This document shows, one piece after another, positions 46,262-58,596 of a stretch of 64,000 nucleotides of DNA. The notes beneath the pieces are model-generated. The model was given only the letters and a program-made list of their open reading frames with translations, was not told where the DNA came from and searched no databases. Numbering within the stretch: position 1 is the first letter of the stretch; every line of letters starts with the position of its first letter. The stretch lies in assembly GCA_047967505.1 (NCBI GenBank), contig CM106540.1; one strand, 5' to 3'. Made by a program: the position numbers and the translations under genes. The DNA is from Dipteris shenzhenensis (taxonomy: Eukaryota; Polypodiophyta; Polypodiopsida; Gleicheniales).

Positions 46262-48265
46262 TTACTTTTTCGGTCCAATGCCAAGTCGATGAAGATGCCT
46301 CTCTAGCAAGTCTCTTCCATGAGCCTTCGTCAAGATGTCCGTAGCATTCTCTGTAGTTGGATAGTATAACAAGTCAACCTCTCCATCCATGATGAGGTCG
46401 CGTACAAAGTGATATTGAATCTCAATGTGTTTTGTGCGAGCGTGGAACACTGGGTTCTTTGCAATCACCATGCAACTCTGTTTGTCACATGATAACTGCA
46501 TAGGCTTGTTCTGCACTGCACCCATGTCCCCTAAAATCCTCCTCAACCACACTGCGTTGCAAGAAGCAAAGCATCTGATTTGTACTCAGTCTCGGTAGAA
46601 GAAAGAGCAACTGTGGGTTGCTTCTTGCTGACCCATGACACAGCTCCAGATCCAAGTGAGAAACAGTAACCTGTCATTGATCTCCTACTGTCCACGTCTC
46701 CTGCCCAATCCAAGTCACAGAATCCGGTCAAGATGTTGCCCTTGGTATAGGTGATGCCATAATCAAGTGTGCCTTTGATGTATTTCAGCACCCGCATCCC
46801 TACCGTCCAATGGTTCTCCTGGGGCTTATTGGAAAACTTGCTTAGTACACCAGTCGCAAAGCTAATGTCCGACCGTGTGTTGCACAAGTAAATCAAACTG
46901 CCCACAAGCCTTCTGTACTTTGCTTCGTCCACCAGTGGTGATGAATCCTCATTTGAGAGCTTCACATCAACCTCCATAGGGGTACCAACTGTCTTGCACT
47001 CAACGATGCCAAATGCCTGCAGTATCTCTCCAGCATACTTCAGCAGCATACTTCAGCTGTGAAATGAAGATCTGTTTCGGCTCTTGCCAAAATTTAATCC
47101 CCAAACAAAAATGCATCAGTCCAAGGTTTGTCATTTCAAACTCTCTTCCTAGCAAATGTTTTGTCTGCAAGATCTTCTCTTCATGGTTCCCTATTATGAC
47201 AAGGTCGTCCACATAAAGGACCACGATGATACACTTGCCTCCTTCTCTAAAGATATACAAATTTGCATCAGATGGGCTCCTCCTGAACCCATTTTGAAGA
47301 AAGTAGGCATCAATTCACTGGTACCATGCTCGTGGGGCCTGTTTCAGCCCGTAAAGTTTGTTCTTTAGTTTACAAACTTTACCTTCTGAACTGGGGATCT
47401 CAAAACCTGGTGGTTGTTCCATGTATACCTCCTCCTTGAGATCTCCATTCAGAAAGGCAGATTTTACATCCATCTGAAACACGGGCCAACTTCCCTGGGT
47501 AGCTAAAGCCAAAACACTGTGAATTGTGGTTAGTTGAGCTGTGGGAGCAAAAGTATCCTGATAATCAAAACCATGTACCTGTGTGAATCCTTTTGCCATA
47601 AGCCGAGCCTTGTACTTATTCAACGTGCCATTGGATTTGTACTTGGTCTTGTACACCCACTTGGTGCTAATTACCTTGCGTTTTGGTGGACGATCCACAA
47701 GGTCCCAAGTGTTGTTCTTCATTATGGAGCCATACTCCGACTGCATAGCCTCCATCCACCTATCATCACCCTGTGCCTCTTCAAGACACTTGGGTTCATC
47801 AGCATAGATCACCTCTGTCATCAAAGCATAGTTGACCAAGTGTTCTTGTGCCCTTCTTTGCTCCTCTAATCTCTTGGACCGGGGGTGTTCGGATGGTTCC
47901 TCCTCAACAGCTGGTTGGAGGTTCTCTGCCATCCAAAAGCTACTTTACCCACTTCAGGAATGGCCATTGTCGTTGTGGTTCTACAAGCTCTTCTTCATCT
48001 TCTTTATCTTGAATCCTCCCAAGCACCATTGGGGGAGTTCGGTCTGCTGTTGCTGGCGGTACTGGATGGATATCCTAGTCCTGGTTATCTGGGAAGGAAG
48101 CATCCTCCTCTAATTGATGCAGCTGTTCTGAGAAGACCACATCGCGACTTACTATTACCTTCTTGGTAATAGGGTTATAGAGATGGTAACCCTTCGCCTC
48201 TTCACTGTAGCCTAAGAAAATACACTTCCGGCTCTTCGGTTCCCATTTGGTCCTGTTTGTGAAGA
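46262..48265 (-). pseudogene. Ty1/copia pol (integrase end, RT, RNase H), frameshifted
   Basis: Minus-strand order is as in copia. Integrase C-terminus: TKWEPKSRKCIFLGYSEEAK (about 48262-48200). RT: KYKARLMAKGFTQ, FQMDVKSAFLNGDL and KLYGLKQAPRAWY (47932-47315), then LYVDDLVIIG after a frameshift (47260-47000). Connection/RNase H: LVGSLIYLCNTRSDI, DLDWAGDVDSRRSMTGYCF, ALSSTETEYKS, then ENATDILTKA to a stop at 46262. A 13-bp tandem duplication at about 47031-47056 causes one frameshift, and another lies near 46550. Gag, protease and most of integrase are missing. Confidence 0.92.
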
Positions 48266-48267
48266 TA

Positions 48268-48613
48268 GTGGGAGAGAGGGAAGGAGTCTCACTTGAGGCT
48301 TTCTCACAATCACAATGGGGGAATACACACAAAGGTGGAGGCTGAAAACAGTTTTCCTCTTCTTAGTTGTGAAAGCCAAAAAGAACTGAAGCAAAGAAAT
48401 AGAAGAACCCTATATGTGGGTCTCAAACCAAACTCAACTAACTAAGGTGGCATACTAACTGAGCCACGAACTAGTGTAGATAAGGATAGTTGTCATCCAG
48501 CTATTATTCATGGGCGGTGTACCAACCGCATCTGTAGCTAACAAGTTGGTGACATAAATGCACAACGGTCACCCTGGCATATCGCGAGTGGAGCTCGATA
48601 TCTCAACACTCCC
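48268..48613 (-). repeat. Second LTR-like segment with its own polypurine tract
   Basis: On the minus strand CTCGAGGGGGAG (a polypurine tract, about 48625-48614) precedes TGTTGAGATATCGAGCTCC at 48613. The segment runs about 345 bp to a CACTATCTTCACA end next to the truncated integrase. It is unlike the LTR at 45535-46222. It is therefore the end of a different copia-type element fused to the pol remnant. Confidence 0.5.
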
Positions 48614-48659
48614 CCTCGAGCTCAATCCCAATTCCTGCACACCAAGCAGGTCTCCCGTA

Positions 48660-50090
48660 GTGGTAATTGCTCATTATTGTTATAGTTTATTGTTTTGAAG
48701 GTTGATAGTAGACTATTTATATGTCAATTGTAATTATTAAATTGATTATAATAATATATAGAGGTAGGAAGATGCTAAGATATTACATATATTTGACTCG
48801 AGCTAGTTGTGACGCTATGCCAATTTTGATGAGGTCATTTGTCGCCTAGTAATTTTTTTGTAAATGGCATTAATAAGATACTAATTGAATGAATATAATA
48901 CCTATACTTATGAAATATAATACATAAATGTAACTGACTTAAGTCAACTATGAGGCTCACTATTCTAGCCATGATCATCTCATTTGTCATCTATCTAGTT
49001 GTCTGGCCTATGTATGCTGGCCTTGATCAACTCAGAAAATAATATTTATAAATTCTTTTCGAATTGGTAGAAGCGTTCATTAGGATACAACACTTTATAT
49101 ATGAAGAAAGGGCATACAATGTCATGTAAGTACTTGTGAAAATATCATTAACCTTTATACATTTAATCATATTGAGATAAGTACATATAGGTAATTGTTA
49201 AAATAATTAAAAAAGGAGAGTCATTTCATTGTATCAAAATAGGAGTGTGACATTATTGTTTTTTAAATTTTTATAAGAACAAAAGAGTGTAAATTAGAAA
49301 TGAAAGGAGAGGGTAGTGTAATCAAGTATAGATACATGTAGGTTTTATTTATGTTCTTTAGTTTGGAACAATATAGGTCAACTAATAAATAAAATTAGAT
49401 GGTACTACAATTGTCGCTATCTAGGGCACTAGAGTGAGTATGATACTACATTACTAGTGATGTGCAGCTTAAATTTGTTATATTTTATTGTAAGAAATCC
49501 AAAATACATAATTATTTATCCCACACCTATTTCAATAGGCAAATTACCATGTCTATATTCATACAATTATGTCAAGAGGGCAAGATGATTGGATGGTTTC
49601 TGTGTCTCAAGGTCTATCTATCTTACATGAACCCAGTGTTTTGAAATTGAGGCTATATGAGGTTTGCATCCATGATCATGGACTATCTTATCCTCAATAT
49701 TTTGTAATGTGCAAGTAGTCAGTTCCTATGATGTATGAAGACTTGGTTGCAATGAATCGATAGTATTATATCATACAATGTACAAGATTTATAAAGTAGA
49801 CTATAGTTTTAATGTTTTGTAATGGTTTGATGAAAGTAAGAAGCATGCTTGGTGGAAAACGTGGTCGTGCCCTAGATCCAACATGAAATTCTATGACTGC
49901 ATGGATGTGTACAATATTTGGAAATGAGCTCATAGGATTCGACACTAAGATTTCACCTCACTTCTTAGGAGAACCAAACAAAAGAGTAGCAAGTGTACTA
50001 CCCCAGGCACTGAAGATGTTATACAAGAATTGGGAGGAGGAAATAAAAAAATCCATCCCATGGTAGATGATGTTATTATGTGTGGATATC
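48660..50090 (+). repeat. Duplicated segment, copy 1 (with hAT 5' part)
   Basis: About 1.43 kb that match 53797-55225 in the same orientation. Shared starts are GCTCATTATTGTWATAGTTT and the shared end is GGAGGAGGAAA followed by CATGGTAGATGA. Most differences are substitutions and short indels (about 5-8% by eye). Its 3' part encodes the hAT zinc-finger region. Confidence 0.9.
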
Positions 50091-52593
50091 CCTAAGTGAT
50101 GCATTTACTACTTTAGCTTCATCTGCTCCTTAGGAACTTCCTCACAAAAGATTCTCTTGGACACTCTTGGTGCTTCAAACACACAAACATTAGGTTGTAT
50201 GAATGCGCTTGACTTTTTCTAACACTATATAAAAGAGAGAGGTCACCCTCATTCAAAGACTTATTATCCTATGAACATGGTTTAGAGTTTCCACTCGGAA
50301 AAGTCAACGGCCTTTGTCATGAGTGTAGGTACTGGTTTACTATACCATCTTACCATACTGTGGGAAACACCGTGTTTAATAAGTACAATGAAAAGATGAG
50401 AGAAGAGATGCACCAAGTCATGTATGATGACAGGGATAAGACTCCTTGCACCATTGTGAGAGATGGAAGGAATAATGTGACAAAGAGACCAATAGTTAAT
50501 GTGATGGTTGTCACCTTCAAAGGTGAGGCATTCCATCATTTAGTTAGTACAAGTGGCCAGTAAAAATAGGAGAGTATGTTGGTAAATAATTGCAAATGGT
50601 AATTGAAGAGGTGGGCCACATAATGTGATTCAAGTCATTAGAGACAATGGAAAATCTGTATTGAACCTGGAAAGATAATAAATAGAATATATCCAATGAT
50701 TTAGGCCTCACCATGCTCTCTCAACCTAGTACTCTAGAATTGGTGCAAGAATTCTGAGACATAGTTCTTCAAGCGTGATCAGATCAAAAAAATGGTACTG
50801 TATTGTCTTAATCATAAAATCTTATTGGGCATATTCAAAAACCACTAAGATCCATCGAATATGATAAAACTAACTTTTAAAGCATAGCAAGATAGGCTTT
50901 GATATGATCTATATTACATTAGAGCACTTTTGAAGTTGCAAGATATTAGTATCAAAATAGTCTACAGTGCACAGGTACCATTGTGGATAGGTGAAAGTCA
51001 CATGGCCAATTTTTGCGTGGAGTATAGTAAGCTCAAAAGTCTATCTATTTTCCCTGGACTGTGGAGCAATATTTTAGATAAAGTGGAGCTGATGAAGGCC
51101 GTGTGGCATGCCATTTATAAACTAGATGTCAAAGGACCAAGTATGGGAAATGCCTACATGGCATAATGGACTACTAAAAGTGTCATACTAAATGAAGGGG
51201 CACTACCAAATGAAAGCCATTACACATTGGCCAATTGTGAACTATTAATGAAAATTTCCTATAAATGGTGCTCAAGAGAGGAACTACCAAATGAAATCCA
51301 TTACACATTGGCCAAACGTGAACTACTAATGAAGTTTTTCTAGAAATGTTGGACTCAAGCTCACAAATTGTTGCACTATGTTGGCCATCTATTAGATCCT
51401 CACTATTGCGAATATTGCCCTCAAACTAATGTAGAGTTTATGAAATCTTGGCATGAGTTCTTGGTTGCTTGCTTTCAGAACAATAATGAGCAACCATTAG
51501 GGAGTTATCATTCTTTAGAACAAGGAAGGACTATTTGCAAATGTTAACATACAACAATTGGGAAAGAACATGACTGCATGGAGATAGTGGAAATTTGTTG
51601 GGGCATCAACAACTCATAGGCAAACATTAGCCTTGAAAGTTCTCTCACAACTAGAAAGCAACTCCTCTAGTGAATGCAATTGGAATAACTACAAGTTTGT
51701 ACACTCAATCACCAGGAATCATTTACAAAATGATCGAGTAGAGAAACTAGTCTATGTATATGCCAATGGCAGGTTACTTGATAAGTGAAGGGAGAATTGA
51801 CTAACTAAGATATGTCTTCTAGGTCATTTGCACAATGCTTTAGTAGCTAGAGGTTTCTCGATGCAAATAATCTAGTGAAAGTGAAAGTATCAGTGCACAA
51901 GCCTAATTGATATTTATTGCAATTTCTATACTTTTACAGTGGTTAATTTACATACTCAATAACGAGTTTGTTTGTTCATGCTATGAGTTTCAATATGATT
52001 GCCATAGAGTTCACTTTTAGAAAAGTGGACTGTCATACATTAGAGGTTTTTGTTTTAGCAAAGAAAACATTCTACATAATCTTAGCAGTGGTGGACGGAA
52101 GGCTAAGTCTACTTCTCATTAAATTTATTGTTCTATTTGTTTTATTACATATTGCATGCACTTTATCTAACTCTTGTAATTTGGGTCCAAAAAAATCTAT
52201 GCTTGGTCACCATGGCATAAACGAAGAGATGAACTGCACATTCTAGATAGGAGCGAAGAAGTGGTTTATTGAGATGGAGGCATAGGGAGTGGAAGTCAAT
52301 TGGGCTAGGATGGCTGCTCACTTGCTATAAGTCTACTCCAAGTTGTAATCTCACTTTTTAAATTTTTTATTCTTTACGTTCCAATCTAATTTCAAATTAA
52401 AATGGTTTCACTCTTAGGGTGCAAGCTCGAACATCCCATCAGCGGGCGGCAGAGGCGAGCGGTGATGACAAGGATGCAGTTCTCAGGGGATTTGGATTAG
52501 ACATGGATGAGGGCCAAGGATCATCAGGCAAAGGTCATGAGGGAAAGGACAATGACGATGATGACTTCGATGAGTTGGATGAGCAGAAGTAGT
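49840..52593 (+). pseudogene. hAT-family transposase remnant
   Basis: Broken plus-strand frames follow the order of a plant hAT transposase. A BED-like start reads GKRGRALD...CTIFGNELI (about 49855-49945). A central block reads CTIVRDGRNNVTKRPIVNVM then VTFKGEAFHHLV (50449-50540). A middle region contains LLHYVGHLLDPHYCEY (about 51365-51425). The hATC dimerisation part reads SECNWNNYKFVHSITRNHL then EKLVYVYANGRLLDK (about 51670-51790). An acidic tail (GEGSS-like, DDDDFDELDEQK) ends at TAG 52591-52593. There are many stops and small deletions. It is dead, but the domain order is clear. Confidence 0.75.
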
Positions 52594-52601
52594 AGTAGTT
52601 T

Positions 52602-52795
52602 GTATACACTTCGGCGTGTATATGATTTTGTTTGTCGGTTCATTTGAGCAATTTTGTATCACCCTTTTCGAAAGGGAAATTTTGTAACAAACGTGGTTGT
52701 ATATACTTCGGCACATATATGCTTTTGTCTATTGGCTCGTTTGAGTGATTTTGTATCACCCCTTTCATCACAAGGGCGATTTTGTAACAAACAAG
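52602..52795. repeat. 97-bp tandem duplication after the hAT tail
   Basis: Two diverged units, each with TATAYACTTCGGC, GATTTTGTATCACCC-type and GATTTTGTAACAAAC segments. The second starts near 52699. Confidence 0.85.
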
Positions 52796-52919
52796 GTTTG
52801 AGAGTTTTACGTCGCCTCTTTGCTTATAAACATTCTTTTGTAATGCAAAAAGATAAACATTCCTGGGGAAAAATGGGGCCATAGCAAGCCTTGTTTTGCC
52901 CCACTAAATTTCTTTTGTG

Positions 52920-53570
52920 TTTAGTTAAAGGTCAGTATATACTAACCCTTTACCAGTGTCGGTGTATATCGACCTTTACCAGTGTCAGTATGTATTGATA
53001 CTTATATACCGATGCTCTTTTTTTGATACTAATAACAACATCAACACTGAGTCCCTTTTTGCACTTTAAAAAGAAATTTTTTAAGTGTAAAAAAGGCCAG
53101 TATTTCAATCAGAAAATGGCCTATACCTTGTAGTTGTTAACTAGCAATATATCACATAAAATAATAGGTAATGAACTGTCTTGAGAGAAGACTTACACCT
53201 TGCCTTGGAAAATCGAAACAAAGATCAAAAGGATATGTGTTTAGCTATCTGAATTGTTTTTAATGTAATCAAAATCAAGGATTTGCAGGCATTTTAAATC
53301 ACCAAATTTAAATTGGCACTTTAAAAATGTTTAAAATGGTTTGTAAGAGAAACATTGCCAATTTAAATCATCCATGTGGGGCACAAGGGCACAACCGGCA
53401 CTATCTAGTTACCGCATGGTATCATCTTGATACCACATAGTGCATTGTGATACCACATGGTGGTGCAAACATACCACATGGTATGTTTATGTTAACACAT
53501 GATATACCTATATATCATGCGGTAAGTGGAGTGGTATACATATATAATCTATAGGCCCTGATGTATTTTA
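52920..53570. repeat. Short palindrome-rich region
   Basis: Around 52926-53005 GTCRGTRTATA/CTTTACCAGTGTC motifs repeat. Around 53410-53490 the palindrome-like ATACCACATGGTAT recurs several times with small changes. This may be the subterminal region of the hAT element. No coding sequence was seen. Confidence 0.5.
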
Positions 53571-53796
53571 TGCCTTTTTGAGAGTCTATGAGCTTACAAG
53601 ATTCTAGAATGATTCAAATAATGTGAGTTTTATTAGATCTCTATTAAAGGTATCTTGTATTGGTTGTGTAGCTTACTTTCACTAGCTTATTGGTTGTTAA
53701 ATGTATCTTGTATTGGTTGTGTAGCTTACTTTCACCAGCTTTGATCAACTGACACATAGATGCAAGTAATTGTCATTATGTTTTTAGTACTATAGT

Positions 53797-55225
53797 GGTC
53801 ATTGCTCATTATTGTAATAGTTTGTTGTTTTGAAGGTTGATAGTAGACTATTTATATGTAAATTGTAATTATTAAATTGATTATAATAATATATAGAGGT
53901 ACCTAGCAAGATGCTAAGATATTACATATATTTGACTCGAGCTAGTTGTGAGTACACTTGCTATGCCAATTTTGATCAGGTGATTTGTAGCCTAGTAATT
54001 TTTTTGTAAATGGCATTAATAAGATACTAATTGAATGAATATAATACCTATACTTATGGAATATAATACATAAATGTAACTAACCTAAGTCGACTATGAG
54101 GCTCACTATTCTAGCCATGGTCATCTCATTTGTCATCTATCTAGTTGTCTAGCCTGTGCATGCTGGCCTTGATCAACTCAAAAAATAATATGCGCAAATT
54201 CTTTTCGAATTGGTAGAAGCATTCATTTAAATACAACACTTTATATATGAAGAAAGGGCATACAAGGTCGTGTAAGTACTTGTGAAAATATCATTAACCT
54301 TTATACATTTAATCATATTGAGATAAGTACATATAGGTAATTGTTAAGATATTAAAAAAAGGAGAGTCATTTCATTGTATCAAAATAGGAGTGTAACGTT
54401 ATTGTTTTTTACATTTTTATAAGAAGAAAAGAGTGTAAATTAGAAACGAATGGAGAGGGTAATGTTATTAAGTATAAATACATGTAGGTTTTATTTATGT
54501 TCTTTAGTTTGGAACAATATAGGTCTAATAATAAAAAAATTAGATGGTAGTGCAATTATCGCTATCTAGTGCACTAGAGTTAGTATGATACTACATTACT
54601 AGTGATGTGCAACGTAAATTTGTTATATTTTATTGTAAGAAATCCAAAATACTTAATTATTTATCCCACATCTATTTCAATAGGCAAATTACCATGTCTA
54701 TAATCATACAATTATGTTAAGAGGGCAAGATGATTGGATGGTTTCTATGTCTCAAGGTCTATCTGTCTTACATGAACCCCATTTTTTTGGAAATTGAGGT
54801 TATATGAGGTTTGCATTTATGATCGTGGACTATCTTATCCTCAATATTTTGTAATGTGCACGTAGTCAGTTCCTATGATGTATGAAGACTTGGTTGCAAT
54901 GAATCAATAGTATTATATCATACAATGTATAAGATTTATAAAGTAGACTACAGTTTTAATGTTTTGTAATGGTTTGATGAAAGGAAGAAGCATGCCTGAT
55001 GGAAAACGTGGTCATGCCCTGGATGCAACATGCAATTCTGTGACTAGGTGGATGTGTACAATATGTGGAAATGAGCTCATACGACTCGACACTAAGATTC
55101 CATCTCTCTTCTTAGGAGAACCAAACAAAAAAGTAGCAAGTGTACTGCCCCAGGCACTGAAGATGCTGTATAAGAACTAGGAGGAGGAAAAAAAAATATC
55201 GAGTTCATGGTAGATGAAGTTATTA
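53797..55225 (+). repeat. Duplicated segment, copy 2 (with hAT 5' part)
   Basis: The second copy of 48660-50090. Its small ORF 54959-55180 (GLMKGRSMPDGKRGHALDAT, then CTICGNELIRLDTK) preserves the zinc-finger-like start of the hAT protein slightly better than copy 1. The copy breaks off at about 55225, where an LTR begins. Confidence 0.9.
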
Positions 55226-55240
55226 TGTGTTATTAGTCGG

Positions 55241-56325
55241 AAAAGAAATCAAGACAAGAGGCTAGAGGATAGGTATGGCAACGCTCGAGGGCCATAGAGG
55301 AATAGGGAATGTGAGGGGAGGAGCGTTAACATGGGTGGGGAAAAGGGATTAAGAGGGGAGGGAAAGAGGAGGGAAAGAAGAGGGAGACTATGGCATAAGG
55401 GGAGAGGGAGAGGGGAAAGAGGAGTATGTACATGGGTGGAGGAGGAATGTAGAGATGGAGACATCAAGGGAAGAGAGTCATGCTTTATTTGAAAGAAAGG
55501 ATGAGAGGGAAATATCAAAGTACTAGCTAGATGGCTTTACAAGAATGAGCGTGTCTCATCAAGGAATAGCCCCCTCCTTTTATAGCCAAGAGAGAGGGTC
55601 TCTCCGAATAAATGCATCCTCCCACATGCATGGTGTGTGTGGAAGAGTCTCCCATGTGGGCTAGGTGGTTATGCACTCTCAATTGTGTGCGATAACGCTT
55701 GGCCACATTTTTCCACATATATCAACTCCCAGATCCTAAGTCTATGATACTCCCTTGGTTTCTTCCCAATTTTATAATACGTTCAAACATCTAGGAGGAC
55801 AAGTGGTGGGTTGGCACAAGGAATCTTGCCACCTCATCCTACTTTACCCATTATTTAACTTGCACTCTTGGACCTTCTATACCTCCCCCACATGGGCCTA
55901 TCCTATATGGAGGGAATAACCCAATATAATATCCATCTCCACCTATTTTATATTACTTCTCCCATGGACTTTAGGCCATATCTCACTAAATGCAGGCATG
56001 GGACTGCCTAGGTGGAGGGGTGGCACATGGAGGAGGCCCCACCTTAACATTTTATAATATTACTACCATGGATTATGTACAACACACCTTATGGGTCCTC
56101 TTATGTGGAAGGGTGACACATGGTCATGCCCTGCCACCTCAACTCTGGGCCGTATTTTTTATCAGAATCTAGGAATAGGAGCACGTCTAACACCACGTCT
56201 ATGCTATTTTGAGCTAGTGTAGGCCTGCTAATAGATGCATTGGTCAAATTTATATTGCCACACATACAAGCACACACACACATATTTATGCCTTTTTCAT
56301 TAGTCAAATTTATCCATAATAGTTC
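55241..56325 (-). repeat. LTR, minus orientation, of the 55/58-kb family
   Basis: About 1.08 kb forming an inverted repeat with 58597-59595. On the minus strand a purine tract (GGGGGAGGGGAAC) at about 56338-56326 precedes it, as expected for a 3' LTR. A TATA box (GGCTATAAAAGGAGGG) lies near 55591-55576. A roughly 95-bp segment at about 56165-56260 is absent from the other copy. The AGAGG-rich part at 55300-55500 differs in length between the copies. Confidence 0.65.
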
Positions 56326-56334
56326 CCCTCCCCC

Positions 56335-56930
56335 AGGCAGGGAATGCACAACATTTCATGCTTGGGAAAAAAATGCAACAAGGAAAAGCTTGAGATCCCT
56401 TTTGTTGAACACCTTCCTCTCATGTGGTTTTTGGAAATGATCTTGGACCTCAATAGATCCAAGAGTCTATGTTCATTTGTCGTTATACTTTCCTCGATCA
56501 AAACAATTTGTGGTGTCACTGCCATCTCCTCATGCCCGTTATACTTTCCTCGATCAAAAACAATCTATGGTGTCACTGCCATCTCCTCACGCACTGGATC
56601 AAATACAAACCGGTTACTACTCAAAAGGGCCACAAAACCTGGATGCTGCATCAATGCACACAGGAGCGGGTTACTCCCCCCAGTTTGGGATGGAAGGACC
56701 TCCAAAACATACTCCCCCCCATATGGAGGGAAATCTATCATTTGATAGAAAACACCATCCCACATTGACTCTTGCAAGAATAGTTTAGAGCTCCTTTCCA
56801 AATCAATCATGGGATCATACCTTGTGAAATCATAAAGAGATACCATCAAGACCTTTTCAACATGCATCACATCCATCAACTTCTTGGCCTCAACTTCATC
56901 CTTACTACTCAACACTTCATCTAACATCAT
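56335..56930 (-). pseudogene. Unrecognised internal coding remnant before the minus LTR
   Basis: A 121-codon frame at 56930-56565 (starting MMLDEVLSSKDEVEAKKL, with PPYGGEYVLEVLPSQ) continues, after a stop, into a second frame to 56335. A 57-bp tandem duplication (TTATACTTTCCTCGATCAAA, at 56481 and 56538) lies between. Since it sits just inside a polypurine tract and LTR, it is likely the 3' end of that retroelement's internal region. The protein family was not recognised. Confidence 0.4.
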
Positions 56931-57059
56931 GACTTTCTCATCAAAACACTTATTTCATTAATTTTGGACTCATATGTCTACTTTTGGACTATTCCTTAGA
57001 ATCCTTCCCAAATGAAAAGTTTACTTTATGAAAATGTCATTCAAGAATCAAAAATTTAC

Positions 57060-58030
57060 TTCTCTGGGGGAAAAATCTTTTGGCGAGCTTTTTAATGTGA
57101 GCTTTTTTACCATTTCCTTTGTTTTTGCGAGCTTTTTTTAGAAATCCATACATGTTTTTGTTATAAGAAAGCTGGGGAGGTTAGAAAGAGGGGGAGAGGA
57201 TATAGGATATGTTCATTTTCATAGCATGTGGAAGGGGTGGAAGAGTGTATACTATGCACAAGGGGGGGGCGGATATGAGTGGCAGTAGGAGGCAAAAAAT
57301 TATGGAAGATATGTCCATATTCAAAGTAGAAGGGAGTAACTATGGGAGATATGTTCATTTTAAAAGTGTATAATTTGAAACTTTTGACCTCATATTTGGA
57401 TTCCTCGTTGAATTCCGGTCATTTTGAGTACCAACATGACCATATTCCGATAAAAATTGGAAAAATGGTGTTTTTGTTATGAATTCATTTTGGCCTGTTT
57501 TGGGCCTATTTTGAGTCTGCGCTAGTTTGAGTACCAACATGACCATATTCCGATAAAAATTGGAAAAATGGTGTTTTTGTCATTTTGGCCTATTTTGGGC
57601 CTATTTTGAGTCTGTGCTAGCGCAGACTCAAAATAGGCCCAAAACAGGCCAAAATGAATTCATAACAAAAACACCATTTTTTCAATTTTTATCGGAATAT
57701 GGTCATGTTGGTACTCAAAATGACCGGAATTCGACGAGGAATCCAAATATGAGGTCAAATCTATCAAATTATACACTTTGAAAATGAACAAATTTCCCAT
57801 ATGCTCTCCCTTCCCCTTTACATTTAGTAGATGAACATAAGTTTCACATTCCTCATCCTCTCTCTCCTCCTTGCACTCCTCTTTGCATACCTTATAAGTT
57901 CCCCCTCTAACTATGATAACGAATATATGTTCCAACTCCCCTGTCTCTCTCTCAGGTGAATGAAAAGCTCACAATATTCATGAAAATTGAAAAAAAGCTC
58001 ATGACAAAAAGCTCACCAAAAAATCACACC
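57060..58030. mobile_element. Fold-back element
   Basis: A palindromic block. The outer parts carry GAGCTTTTT motifs (57086-57135) and their complement AAAAGCTCA (57963-58015). The intermediate arms are GA-rich on the left and TC-rich on the right. The core is the near-perfect hairpin described separately. No coding capacity. The structure fits a fold-back or MITE-like DNA element. Confidence 0.6.
57341..57801. repeat. Long inverted repeat (hairpin) with 185-bp arms
   Basis: Left arm 57341-57525 and right arm 57617-57801 are reverse complements with about 95% identity by eye. Landmarks are ATTCCGGTCATTTTGAGTACC on the left and GGTACTCAAAATGACCGGAAT on the right. Between them, 57526-57620 is a direct partial copy of the left arm's inner half lacking about 12 bp. 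Transcription in either direction would give a long stem. Confidence 0.95.
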
Positions 58031-58596
58031 CTCTTTCTGGCACTGTCATTTTCACATATTAATTCCTAAATTTGTATTTCTTGTTTATAAGAATCGTATT
58101 CTTAAATTAAAAAGTCGGAATTATTAGTTTAAATCCATGAAAAACCATGCTATTGACGATTCACAACATTTTAAAAATGTATACATAAGAGACCTGCAAG
58201 ACTCTTTTTACTTTCAATGCAGAAAACTATAACACTCTTAAATATTCAAGAAATTAAAAGGTTTATATAGACATGAGACATGATGGAAGCCTCTTTTGTA
58301 CTCCAAAAAATAGAAATAGCTAGGCTTGCAATTTTACATTATCATATCATAAGTTTTACAACAAATATTGCTCTCGATAAGTCTTTGTACAAAGGATCCC
58401 CTGTGGCCTTTTCAATAATTTAAATTTTCCTTTACAATGAGTTTAGTACAAATGGGCGATCCAAACATTTGCTTGTTTGAATGTCTTTTTCTATCATGAT
58501 CACAAAAATGAGCGATCCAAACATTTGCTTGTTTAGAATGTCCTTTCTATCATCACTTGTCGCTTGGGTGCCATCCTCGTTCACTCTCATCTGACT

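Noticed and set aside
55249-55518. Pro/Ser/Leu-rich minus ORF
   Set aside because: It lies in the purine-biased part of the LTR and has no motif.
57355-57781. Mirror-image ORFs encoding the same peptide on opposite strands
   Set aside because: They arise from the inverted repeat arms and contain no known domain.
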